Below are positions 46,765 to 58,225 of a stretch of 64,000 nt of DNA, piece after piece. The notes under the pieces were generated by a model, which saw only the letters and a program-made list of their open reading frames with translations, was not told the origin of the DNA and searched no databases. The position numbers and the translations under genes are program-made. Each line of letters opens with the position of its first letter. The first letter of the stretch is position 1. The DNA comes from Epiperipatus broadwayi. Lineage: Eukaryota; Onychophora; Udeonychophora; Euonychophora; Peripatidae. The stretch lies in the NCBI GenBank assembly GCA_028023455.1, contig JAQFVV010000355.1, forward strand, positions 372,001 to 436,000. Direction: 5' to 3'.

Positions 46765-47800
46765 ACTATATGCTTATAAAAAGAATGTATGTATATATGC
46801 TTATAATAATTTTTATTATTATTTTATGTTCAATTTTTTTAAAGAATTGTAAATATGTTTATGTGTAATTTGTATTTATATTTTTGTTTAAGTGCTTGTA
46901 AAAAGAAAATAAAAAGATGGAAATGATTAAATGTTCCAACATATATGTAATTTTTAAAATCAAAAGTTTTGTTAGTTATTTTTCTCTACAAACACATTTA
47001 TGCATGGGGGAAAGTCATTGTTCTAGATTTAAGAAAAGCCTAAAGGCATTTATATTTTTTAGTAGATAAGTAATTTTGTTTTCTTTTAAATTCTCAAGTA
47101 TTTCTATTAGACAAAAGAATTTGTTGAAGCTTATGTTAATGCAGGTAGAGAAAAATATCTAGTTTAATTAAAAAATATTTTTAAATGTAATCTGATTATC
47201 AGAAAATGCCTTACATAGTAATTTTTTTTTTCTTTTTTGTGTTGAATCAAATAGTGGTCAGAGTGGATATTAATTTTAATTAAAAATAAAAATTCTTCAG
47301 ATTAATTAGATGAATACATAGGAATGTTTCATGCATTATATTGATCTACTAATAAAATTCAAAATTAGCTAATTCACTCACTTATTTTAATGGATTGGAC
47401 TTATTCAATTATTTGCTGATTTTAACTTATTCATTTGCTTGCTTACTTATTGCATTTATTTTAACTTACTTAAAAGCTTAGAGTTGGAGGGAAAACTTAT
47501 TGAACTTATTTAAGTTATGTAAACGTGAAGGGTTGGAGTTGAACCTACTGAGACAAACAGTCAGCTATTCAAGGAGTTTCACTTTTTTTTGTTATATCAT
47601 GCATGTGAAGAACAAGCATAAAGATGATTTCAAACTAACAAATTATTATTAGTGCTGTGCAGAACAGTTTTTACCAGTAAGTTCTGATATTAGAAAAAAA
47701 CAAAGTAAAGGAGTATCGTTATCAGTGCTTTATAAACCAAGAAGAAAACCCTACTGTTAGTGGAGAGAAGAAATTAAGTTTGATTAAATATGCAACACAA
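46765..47800. other. AT-rich DNA without recognised features
   Basis: A CTTA/TTAT-rich stretch with repeated CTTACTTATT-like phrases at about 47,370-47,470. No gene recognised. Confidence 0.5.
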
Positions 47801-47804
47801 GTAT

Positions 47805-47990
47805 ATTCTCAGCCATGGAATGGTCATGGGGTAGAAACCCTCAGTCAGCATGCCCACCCAACTCCACTCCTGCCATCAGAAATGTCTCCTATATCCGGCC
47901 ATCAAGTGATTAGTGCCATGTTCAAGAAAAGTCCTCACCGCCCTGGATGAACAGATGAATAGCCCACTTGGAGCCCAGAGAATTATGATA
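47805..47990 (+). other. GC-richer island with a short open frame
   Basis: By far the most G/C-rich 180 bp of the 46-50 kb region (CAGCATGCCCACCCAACTCC, CTCACCGCCCTGGATGAAC). From ATG at about 47,816 a 32-codon frame runs to TAG near 47,914. No domain is recognised and no splice signals are convincing. It may be a fragment of an unknown repeat or exon. Confidence 0.25.
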
Positions 47991-50293
47991 AAAACTTTAT
48001 ATGGTACACTCTATTTTTATTAAATTCATATATATTATTGTGTAATATAGATCTTTCATTTGTATATTTCTTTATTTTTGTGTATTTCTTTATGTTAAAA
48101 TATCAATCTTATTTTACGTACTATTTAGTGTTTGTATAATATATATGTGTGAGAGGTTATAATTCTCAGACCACTCTCTCTCACTAATTAATTCTTCTCT
48201 TTTTATGTTTTAAAATATTATTTCTTTATCAAAATAACTATTATATTATAAAAAAATTTTTGCATTGGGGATTATTATTATTGTATTTATCTTTGTAATT
48301 AGTGAACGGATATAGGCTTCAATAAATATTTATTCAATAAATTTTAGAGTTGCCTTACTGCTTTGATACTTTATTTGTATTTCTTTCTCCAAAAATAAAA
48401 TAATTAGGTAATGACATGAGTCTTGCATTCCTTATTTCTTTAACTTGGATAAAAAGAACATTGAGCTAGCATATGGGACACCAACTTATTGGGATTTAAA
48501 TCTTTGGTCATTAGGGTATTTATTGCTATTAGATTTTTGATTGCTTTAGTACATTTAATTTTATTAATTGACCTTTCATATCCTTTCAATAGGGAGAATT
48601 ATTTTTTCTCTTTCTGGGAGTGGTGCGAGAAGTTGTAATTAAAGTAATCTTTCAAAGGGTATGTAAGAGTCAATACTTTAATAACCATCCTTATGACTGT
48701 ATAAGTATGATCGCAAAAGGATTTAAAATTGCTCCTCATTCTGGCATGTCACCATATTTTTTTTCATGTTTAGTATGAGCACATGCTCATCTCAACAAGG
48801 TGAAGATTTTTATCTGCTACAGCGATACATGAAATGTTATTATCCAGTTGATTATCAGTGTAACCTGGCTAAAACATTGGTGTTATTTATACAATAAATT
48901 ATACATGGATGCACCCAGATAACATTTCATTAACATATATGTTATTTCCATGTTAGTCTTGATAGCATTTTAGACTTAAAATAAAATTTACTTTGTTGAT
49001 TAGCTATTATTATTAAATAAAATTATTATTAATTTTAAAAAAGTTATGTTTAATTTTCATTGGAAAATATATATTCTATCTTTGTACGTGTATGTCTAAA
49101 TATGCACGATTGGTTTTCATTGAATAAATTAGCTATTCAAAACTCTGTGTTAGTAGCAAATCAGGAGCATATGATTTTGGAAAGTGGAGATATAACTGCA
49201 ATAATTACATAGAAAAACTAGTCCATGTAGATAAAAAAATATTCATAACTATAAATCAAGTAACCTTTTGGTGTGCCAAGACTGAAAATATATATTATAT
49301 CAGATGTATTTAAGTGAATAATTATTCACATCATAATATTGCATAACTTGAAGAAATTATATTTGTACATTCAATCATGATTAGATTCTAGTAGCCCAAA
49401 TTACAGTAATATCTTTTTCTTACTAATGACATATATTGATAAGTAAAAAAAAAAACTTCATTCACATGTTATTACATTAAAACATTAGTGGGAGTCCAAA
49501 ATGTGATGTAACGTGACTGGTTAAAAGACTTAATTTGAGTTATAGTAATAAATTTATTATTTTAAATTATAAGTCAAATTAACTTCATATACCCCTGCTA
49601 AGTTATATAAGATGGTGGATCTAGCTTTGAATCATGATAATGATTGAATCCTTGTGGTCAGTATTACAAATAATTGCTTAACATTGAACCTGACAAACCA
49701 AATTCCAAATATATTTCCTAATACTAGAAAGTAATATTAGTAAAAGATAACTGTTGATTTGACACTTGGACTATATATTGAATAAATAGGAAAAGTCTTG
49801 TGGGGAAAGTGAAAAAATCAGTAGTGATTGATCTGCATTTAAAAAATAAATTGAAATAAGATGGCTGAAGATTTGATTAAGGTGTTAATTGCTTGCATTT
49901 GTTTAATTGAACCTTCTATTATTGACAAGTGGAAAATATGGATGCAGACTTAAGGATATGATATTAGTGTGGACATGCTTTTATGCCAGATGTAGTATCA
50001 GTCTTCTCACATTTAAATATGCCACCATCTAAATATTGCATATATACTGTCTTAAGGTTTCAAAGAAGCCAAGTCAAAACATTAATCAATTCCTATTCTT
50101 TTATATATCTTATCATAATTAACCTTTTAACTCTCAGACAGTCCTTATTTTTCAGACTTGAGATTCTGAAAATTTTTAGGGTTACTGTTATTACTTATAT
50201 TTTAGGTATCCTATGACATTTAAACACATTTCTGCAATACTATTACATCTTATTGACTGATCCTGTGAGATTGTATATACCTAATGTTTGCAT
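47991..50293. other. AT-rich DNA without recognised features
   Basis: Open frames such as 49,983-50,216 are AT-driven. No repeat recognised. Confidence 0.5.
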
Positions 50294-50419
50294 AAAAGAT
50301 TATTTATACTATTTAATAATGCCAGTCAATTATCAGGTAAGAACATGAGATAATTGTTTCATACACTAACCTGAGATCTGACTGGCATTCCAATAATTAA
50401 ATAATATAAATAGCTTTTC
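50294..50419. mobile_element. Small fold-back hairpin element (about 125 bp)
   Basis: AAAAGATTATTTATACTATTTAATAATGCCAGTCA.. is inverted as ..TGACTGGCATTCCAATAATTAAATAATATAAATAGCTTTT, with ATCAGGT/ACCTGAG also paired closer to the loop. Non-coding; family unknown. Confidence 0.75.
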
Positions 50420-50619
50420 TTTACTATGTTAAATACAAATGAATCTATTTATTAAATCAAATAAATATTTTCCAATTTCCATTTATTTAATTTTTCCATT
50501 GATTTACCTTGATTTTCTCTTCACCTACTTTAATGATCATATTATTTTTCTATCCCTGAATACTTGTCTAATATCAAATCTGTGATTTTACATTTTTTAC
50601 AGGAAAGTTTTATATCATC

Positions 50620-51180
50620 CACAAAAGTGAATACAGTTATATTATTGATTTTTCAAAATCCCACAAAGTTGCCATCTCCTTTCACATACAGACACGTTTT
50701 TGTGTGTGTGTGTTTTTGCTTCAGTCCAATTTCACATGTAACTTCTACCATTTTATACTTTCCTGATGGAAATATTAAAAAAAATTCTTGTAAAAATCTT
50801 TAATCATACAACAACCCCATATCTATTTTTATCTTTTAAACATTTCTATCCACATTATTATAAGCTTTTTTGAAATCTGAAAGTCTATAAACATTTTTTA
50901 GACTTTTCTTATAAATCATTTCAATCAATCAAAAAGAATAAATAGATTATCTCTGGTCTATCTCCTTGAATAATATTCATCTTGAATTTTCTCCAAAATG
51001 TTGTGTTCTTCCGACCAAGATCTAACATTATTTATTAACACAAATGCAAACATTTAATATACTTATCAAAGTTATTAATACTTATGTAAAGCTATAATTG
51101 TTTAACTTTTTCCATTTTATTTATATAATAATATGGCTTGCACATCTTCCTATCAATCAACTGCAATCTAATTATTATCT
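50620..51180 (-). pseudogene. Non-LTR retrotransposon fragment (reverse transcriptase region)
   Basis: Reading leftward through several frames: KWKKLNNYRF (near 51,110), WSEEHNILEKIQDEYY (near 51,010), TRDNLFILF (near 50,950), then KMFIDF followed by a frameshift and KKAYNNVD (about 50,880-50,850). These match the RT order 'NYRPIS .. EEHNIL .. GFR..STRDN .. FIDFKKAYD'. It is a different lineage from the RTE copies. Short and dead. Confidence 0.65.
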
Positions 51181-51299
51181 TGACCTTTCTATGAACTCCA
51201 AGCATTTAACTATTCAATCATTACATTCTAATAAATTACTTCACTTTAAATGTTATGTTTATTTCTTGGACTCTTAGTTTTTATATAAAAATAACTTTT

Positions 51300-52813
51300 A
51301 CATTTTGTATATTCCATTTTAAAAGTTTCCTTGCTTGGTGATGTTTTAGTAAGCAAAGTTTAACACGGAAATTAATATTGTGTTTATATATAAACTTTAT
51401 GTAACTAACGAGTGGAAAATAAGCAATAAATAGAATTATATTCAATTATTTTATTCCACTAAGTATCAAAGACCTACGTAGTTATTGTAGTGGGTATTTA
51501 AATGGGGAAAAAACAACTATTATTTTCTGGATTTTATTCTACTTTAATTATAAGAAAATTAAAAAAGAAAACAAATGAATATCAGGTAGGAAAAAAACGG
51601 ATATTAAGTTACATTGATAATGAAATCAATTCATTATATGCAATCTTCACATTTAATTTAATTTTCAATTACAATTCTGTTTTAGTGAATAATCTTGTTG
51701 CTAAGAAATTTTTGAAAAGAACAATCATGAAAATAGCATCTTATTTATGATGCTAATAAATGGAATGAAAAAAAACAGCGATTCTCAACTTAATGACGCA
51801 AAACATTAATCAATAAACTTAAAACCATTTCTTCAATAAACTTAAATATTAACTTATTGGTTAAACCGGAACTATTGAGTAATTTATCTTAAAAAGTTAC
51901 ATTTTTATTATATAATTTCTATTTATAGTACAATATAATAAATTTTAAATTTAAGTGTTGTTTTTTTTTTATCTATTATTTATTATAAAATGGAGGACAC
52001 GTAAATAATATATTTGTACACGATCTCGGTTTCATTGCGTAATTACTAAACTTAGAATATAGCTATTTGTTACTGTTTAAGTTTAATATAATTTAAGTTT
52101 ACTTCTTTTATTTTAATTTTATAAATGTATATTATTGTTTACATTAGCTTTCTACATATCTTTCTCCTATGTCTGCCTTCTAGAAACTCTAATTTTTTTT
52201 ATTTAGCTAGCTATCTATCGTCCTATCCAAGCATTCATCCATTATCTACATTTCTATCTATTTATATATAACAGTATTTAAAAAAGGAAATAAAGCTAAA
52301 TAAATACTGGTCATTATAACCATAAAATATTCAAATGATTTAAGTGCCCGAGATCCGAATGGTCACACTGATTCTTCAAATGTGACAGTATCTGGTGTAT
52401 AATAAGAAATAATAATTTTTGCAGTATTTTAACTGATTTAATAATATAATATATGTATTATGAAATAGAAAACCTATTCTCTCTTGAATAAAAATTAATA
52501 AAGATGTAGCAATAGCATAATAAGAATATCCTAAACATATATACTTAAATGCCCCTGGCCACACATTAACGTTATAAAAAGCACTGAATAGAAAAGGCAG
52601 TTAAATGATTCTACCAATCATAACACTTCATGAGGAATATAACAGTACAAAACATACTTGTTAGACATATGTGGATGTAAATAAATTAATATGAGTGTAA
52701 TTTATAAGATTAATTTCTTTCTAAGCAATTTAGAAATTTATCGTACTAAGTCAGTTAAATAAGATAGTCTATATATATATATGATGATCACTGAAAATAA
52801 AGACAATATACTG
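51300..52813. other. AT-rich DNA without recognised features
   Basis: The 82-codon frame at 51,502-51,750 has AT-driven composition (Lys, Asn, Ile, Leu) and no domain. The minus-strand frame at 52,376-52,564 likewise. Confidence 0.45.
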
Positions 52814-53227
52814 AGTAAACAAGGCAAAACTCTCCATACAGTAGTGCCACCCTAGGCCAACTATAGTAATCAATGGATGCCAGAAGGTTAATGCATAAAA
52901 TCCCTATCTAGTGCCTACTCATCCAATATCCCCAGACTATATATGACTATATAAGCTAGCTATTGAGCTTAAATTGAAAATATTATTGTGTTTTCAATTT
53001 CATTCTCATAGTTTTGTAGTTGAGATAAAAAGGTGGCTTCTGGGCTAGGTGAAGGGCACTCAGATCCAAAGCTCCTTACTGATGAAGGCCACAAGCCAGA
53101 AACTAGTCTGGGGATATTGGATGAGTATGCACTAGATAGGGATTTTATGCACTAGCCTTCTGGCATCCATTGATTACACTGTTTGGCACAGAATGGCACT
53201 ACTGTATGGAGAGTTTTGTCTTGTTTA
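52814..53227. mobile_element. Family P fold-back element (414 bp, about 124-bp inverted arms)
   Basis: The left arm (52,814-52,938) is the inverse of the right arm (53,105-53,227): AAACTCTCCATACAGTAGTG, AATCAATGGATGCCAGAAGG, ATAAAATCCCTATCTAGTGC and CCAATATCCCCAGACT. The middle (52,939-53,104) holds the upstream half of the P unit and the hammerhead core. The arms start within a few bases of the predicted cleavage site. No protein. Confidence 0.85.
53073..53114 (+). ncRNA. Hammerhead ribozyme-like motif with complete core, family P
   Basis: The best hammerhead candidate in the window. Helix I: TCCTTA (53,073-53,078) pairs with TGGGGA (53,109-53,114) at all six positions, two of them G-U. Core CTGATGA at 53,079-53,085. 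Helix II: GGC/GCC (53,087-53,089 with 53,095-53,097) closing loop CACAA, flanked by A-A. GAAA at 53,099-53,102. Helix III: AC/GT closing TA (53,102-53,107). Cleavage triplet GTC ends at 53,108. All residues known to be required in the hammerhead family are present. The short helices II and III are like the minimal type I hammerheads of mobile elements and would probably work best as a dimer. Activity is inferred. Confidence 0.68.
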
Positions 53228-54483
53228 ATAACAATTATGTGCTTGTATAAGAGATGGTGATTATGTGATGTAAATATACTGAGTACATAATCCTAAAATA
53301 CATCCCTCTAAAATTATAAATCTCTGAGATGCTAAATCACTAAGCTATTTTTCTCTAGTCAATGAAAAGGGAGAATGTGATGATAATGGCTTGAATTTAT
53401 CATTTATGATTATATCATCTGAATTGTAATTACAATCTTGATTATAAAACTATAACCATCTCAGAATTGTTCTGTTGTAATGTTACTTCTAGTTCCCAAA
53501 TTTTTTGTTTTATTATCACACACTAATGATCATATGTTAAATTTAACAAATGTTTGTTTGTCACACACATCAACTAACTTGGTATACTTTAAATTGTACA
53601 TAGAATTCAGAATAAAAAAATACAAAAAAATTATGCCTAATAAAATAAAACATTTAATAAAATAGGATTTGAATGCATATAAATAAACATTTCAGGAATG
53701 AAATAATTGGCACATGACAATATTGATATTGAAAAATAAAAAAAATATTTCTAAAATTAAAATACATTTATTAACAAAATTTTAATAATTCTAAAATATT
53801 CAAAAGATTCTTACATTTTCTAAAAGAATAACCATATATGTGAATATATAGGACTGCTTTATAGATAAAAGGTATTTTTGTGCAAATTAAATTCCAGTGT
53901 TTCCAGTGCCATAAAACAAAGTATGTAAATGAATTCTATATAGTTTTGTTTAACAAAAGATATAGAAATGGGAGAACTTAAAAAAATTATAATTATTTAT
54001 ACTTTTATCAGACCCTTTCCACATAATAATGATTAACTTTAATTAAGTTGACTCCGATAGTTTGTTAAATATAATTCTTGTTATCTTTTAATTTTATTTA
54101 AAATTTCTCATGGATAACTTGTTTACATTTTTTTATTAACAAAGTTGGTTTCTTAAATATTGCTTCAGTAATAGAATATTTACATTATTTCATAATATAA
54201 GTTTTTATATGCTAATTATTTTAGTAAAAAAATCTTAATCACATTGTGCTTAACATACAGTCTCATATACATGCTATACAGTCTGAAATCTAGGGATTAA
54301 AGATTTACATTACATTTACTTAATAGAAGAAAAGGCATAATATCTTTTTACAAAAAATATGTTGTTGTTTTAGATATCCCATAAAGTTTTGTTTTTATGT
54401 GCAGATTTTTATTTATTTTTGTGATCACTGTTGTGATTTAGATATTTTTTTCTGCATCAGATACATTGATCTCCCTGTACATG

Positions 54484-54486
<3 letters not shown>
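53228..54486. other. AT-rich DNA without recognised features
   Basis: The 61-codon frame at 53,480-53,665 is not credible. No further repeat recognised. Confidence 0.5.

Positions 54487-54550
<64 letters not shown>
54487..54550. repeat. (TA)n microsatellite
   Basis: About 32 TA units. Shorter TA arrays follow at 54,645-54,667 and 54,840-54,872, the last ending in GT repeats. Confidence 0.95.
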
Positions 54551-54553
<3 letters not shown>

Positions 54554-54840
54554 TTATTATGTTTCCAACTCATGATTTATTTACCTCTTGAGATTGGTAG
54601 TTATTGATTTGATATTAAGTAAGGTGCTTTTCTTTTCCATATTTTATATATATATATATATATATATTGCTATTTAATATGGATTATTTATGGGCCTATT
54701 AATAATTTTTCTTTATATGTTTGTTTTCATGGGGGATCTAGTACACTGCATATGATCTTTGTTTAGTAATAATCAGCACATATCAACTAGTATGGTGATT
54801 AAACTGGACAATTATTGTTTATAGGTTAATATTATTGTGA

Positions 54841-54872
<32 letters not shown>

Positions 54873-56955
54873 TCACATCTAGAAAATGTCAAGTCTTTAC
54901 AAAAATTCAATTATTATTAATGGAACTAAATGTAACACAGATGGGAAAAATAATATAATAAACTATCATTTGTCATACATTGCCTAATTACATTAAAAGC
55001 ATAAATAATCATTTAAACCATGTATTCAAAATAACTCTAGTGTTTAAACTTTACCATTGATGTGTGCTTGTTATTTATTTGTTCACAAATATAGTTGTTA
55101 ATTGTTAGATTTGTATAGTGATTTGTTTACTATTGTCTATCCTGCCAATTGTTTATTTGGGCACGAATCTCTATTTTCTGTGATTTAGAAGCAATAATAT
55201 GTGTATATTGTGGCACAGCTTTTGTAGGCACTTAGGTGATATCAGCAATTTATGAATTTTATAGGCTAGAAATCTAGTGATGCCCTCTGATGGAGGATAG
55301 TAGATGCAGACTGTCTAATATAGTATATATATAATTTTTTTACATGATTTTTTTTGCATGAATCAGTTTACAAAAAAAAAAAAAAACAATATTTCTTTTT
55401 TTACATGAATTGTTTTAAAATAACATAATAGGTAAAATGATACATTGGGATTAGAGCTGCTACAATGTATTCATGATTGAAATGAAGGAACATACATTAT
55501 TATCTGGAAGATTTAAAAAAATCATATATTCTCAAAATAATTCTTAGATTGTATTAAATTGTTATTATTTTTTTATATTAAATAATTTCATGTAAATAAT
55601 ATAAAATAATTTATTTTTGTTCTTAGAATATTGTAAATGTTTTTAATTCAGTGTTTATTTACAGATTTGTTTCTGAGGTCAGGTTCATCACGATTATGTC
55701 ACAAAACTAAAAAAAAATCATATCTGTTATTAGCATCTATTTTTTAAAAAAGTTTTCTCTCTTTATTTCTTATTTTAAAAACAAGAACTTCTTTTTCAGC
55801 AATATTGCTGAAAATGAGAAAATTTGTTTGTCTGCATTATCACATTTTGTTTTGAAAGGGAGGTACCTTTTTAGTATTGATGCTTTTTTTGCATTTTGAC
55901 ATTTGTTTTTTTTTTTTTTAATTTTCTTGATGTTGATGTTAAAAAAATTGTATTTTGTTTAAATTTGATTGATTAATTTGTTTAAATTTAAATGTATTTA
56001 TTTTGTCAAAAATCAATAGATGGTAACTTATGTTTTACAGATAGAAATGATATTCAAACCATGCACAGATTAGAAAGTGACAGCTAATAAAATCTTGGGC
56101 ACTTTTCTATTTTATAGGCAAGCAAAATGTCACCCATAATTTTGATAAATGTACAGTTCGGGGGGGGGGATGGTACAATTTTTCTTTTTGAATGTGTCAG
56201 TTGTTAAGTTAAAAAATAATTAATAAATTAAATGAAATAAAAGTAATAAATTCAGATAAATTACATTAATAATCTTTACTTTAATTTTTTTTTGTACTTA
56301 TAACATGGAAGTGACAATATGCTTTGCACTTTAATGCTTTTGATGGCTTGTATAATATATAACATTTTAACGAAATTTTTCATATGCTTTATTTAATTAT
56401 TTTTGTTGATTTTTAAGGTTCGGTTAAATATCCTTTTCTTCCATATATTCTACATATATATTTTTATATGGATTTTTTACACGTAATTTTCAGGAACTAA
56501 TCTATTGTGTAAAAAGAGAATTAAGTGTATATTAAAATTCTAAAGTTAATCCAGTCAATAAAATAACTAAGATTATTTTAAATACAAAATTGAACAAGAT
56601 TAGGCAAAAATAAACTGTGCATATGCATAATTCAGACTTCGATTTTCAAACCCAGGTAGCATATTTTAACTGTAGCAATTGGTTGTATTTTATTGTTATA
56701 TGGGTTTCATCTAGCTTTATACGTTTTTAAATTTACCCTTCTGTGATAATGTTTGGAGTTTTTTCAGCGTAAATTGATATAATATTTCATCTTATCTTTG
56801 CACATTCTTTTTTCCTCTATTTTTATTAATAAAATGATGGGGTTTTTTGTACCATCTATTTTTGTATACAGTTTTAATAAAGTATTATTTATTTTTTTAT
56901 TAATTATAATGGAGTCTGCACAATCTTCAAGTCAGTTAATATTTTTTTATTATTA
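54873..56955. other. AT-rich DNA without recognised features
   Basis: A/T homopolymers and a G10 run near 56,160. No coding frame or repeat recognised. Confidence 0.5.
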
Positions 56956-56960
56956 TTAAT

Positions 56961-57045
56961 GTGCCACAGCATCAACTGAAAAGCGAACCCTGGGACAACT
57001 GTCTGCAAGGCAGCCATGCCAACCACTCGGCTACCAACGCTTGAC
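56961..57045 (-). repeat. tRNA-derived SINE, copy 2 (best preserved boxes)
   Basis: The minus strand reads GCGTTGGTAGCCGAGTGG, with A box TAGCCGAGTGG at 57,023-57,033, then GGCTGCCTTGCAGAC, and B box CCAGGGTTCGC at 56,983-56,993. Box spacing is tRNA-like, and the A box resembles tRNA-Leu/Ser types. The acceptor stem does not pair well, so it is a SINE head and not a tRNA gene. It abuts the RTE fragment. Confidence 0.75.
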
Positions 57046-57054
57046 AACCCCATT

Positions 57055-57850
57055 AATATTGAAAACAATTTGAAAGTTTTAATTTACATTCATTGGAGCA
57101 CTTTTGAAGGTTGTGAACATCAGTGTTATAATACAGATATTCTTAATTACCCCCCCCCCTTTATCCATTATAACATATCTTACATATCAGGAATGGATAA
57201 TCATTTTTCTATTTTAAATCTATTAATAAAGTTTCTGTTAGTCAAAATATAATCTAATTCTATTGTACTTTCATTTGGATGTTTCATGTTCATTTCAGTT
57301 TATTTACTTTTTTCACAGAAAAAATTTATAATATATAATTTTATTCTCAGAACTGTACAAGTTTATGCCATTCTCATTTCTATTGTCATAACCAAATGTA
57401 CCCACAGTACTTACATTTTTCAGTTCTTTACCATGTCTAGCATCAAAATCTTCCATTACAATTTCAAATGTTATTTGATTTAATCAAAAGTATTTTATAT
57501 CAAAATAAAAATTATCTATTTTTTTATTATAAGGAAAACTTGTACATATTATTTCCATTTGATATATTTCAATAATTTGAATAATTATTTTTATTACACT
57601 CTATGATGTGCTAGCTGACTTTTCAATGTTGTTTGTCCACTTTTATTTATAAAGAATCATAAACGTTTTGGTATCTCCAATATTTATACCTTGGCAGTAA
57701 AGAACATCTTTATTTTTTAACTCAATTGTCTCTTCACCTTTTTTTAACTCACATCTAACAATGTCCATATTAAACAATTCATTGCATAATCGTCCTTCAC
57801 ATAAAATTCATATGCAATTCTAAGCACTCAATATCAGCCTGACTCCATCA
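57055..57850 (-). pseudogene. RTE-clade retrotransposon, endonuclease domain fragment
   Basis: Reading leftward: GRLCNELFNMDIV then CELKKGEETIELKNKDVLY (about 57,790-57,700), KWTNNIEKS (about 57,630), EDFDARHGK and VSTVGTFGYDNRNENG (about 57,455-57,375), and a decayed segment ending near 57,060. The order matches the apurinic-type endonuclease of RTE elements: the opening 'GRL' and 'MDI..CE' region, KW.NNI, then GDFNA.G (here EDFDARHG) and GPFGYG..NENG. Internal stops and frameshifts, and the reverse transcriptase part is absent. Confidence 0.82.
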
Positions 57851-57859
57851 CCAGTCTAT

Positions 57860-58125
57860 TATTAGCATCCTTTTGATAGGTGTTCAACCTTTACCTTAGT
57901 AATTTTGTAGCTTTCTGGAAATACAAAAAATAATATAATTTAGTCTGTCATGATGATGACTGCTGATTCAAAGAATAAAAAAGCAGAGATAATTTCTAGT
58001 TTCGAAAATGATTAGTAATAATCATTAGTGTATTTATCTGAAATGGATGGTGTCAAAGTTGTGAGTGGAGGGAGTTTGACAATGGTAAATGAAAATGTAA
58101 CAATTTACTCTAGATAAATACTTTG
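57860..58125. other. AT-rich DNA without recognised features
   Basis: Nothing specific recognised. Confidence 0.4.
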
Positions 58126-58225
58126 CATATAATAAAGATGTGTATGAGAGATTGTGACCTGGGCCAAATGATGAGTGCTGGTTCAGCATGAAATGCATCT
58201 TGGGAGTCATTTGTCTTTTATTATA
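58126..58225 (+). repeat. Family R repeat, partial copy
   Basis: ATAATAAAGATGTGTATGAGAG is followed by the hammerhead-like core and CATTTGTCTTTTAT, in the order seen at 61.65 and 61.95 kb. Similarity ends soon after. Confidence 0.75.
58164..58204 (+). ncRNA. Hammerhead-like motif, family R copy at 58.2 kb
   Basis: Helix I CCAA (58,164-58,167) pairs with TTGG (58,200-58,203). Core ATGATGA (58,168-58,174) has C3 changed to A. Helix II GTGCT/AGCAT is fully paired with one G-U around loop GGTTC (58,175-58,189). GAAA is intact (58,190-58,193). Helix III is the palindrome ATGCAT and the cleavage position is ATC (58,199). Only one core residue is lost. Confidence 0.62.

Noticed and set aside
51502-51750. 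82-codon frame as a small protein gene
   Set aside because: Lys/Asn/Ile-rich residues as expected from AT-rich DNA; no domain or support.
56961-57045. Functional tRNA gene
   Set aside because: A and B boxes are good, but the acceptor stem does not pair and two dispersed relatives exist; a SINE explains it better.
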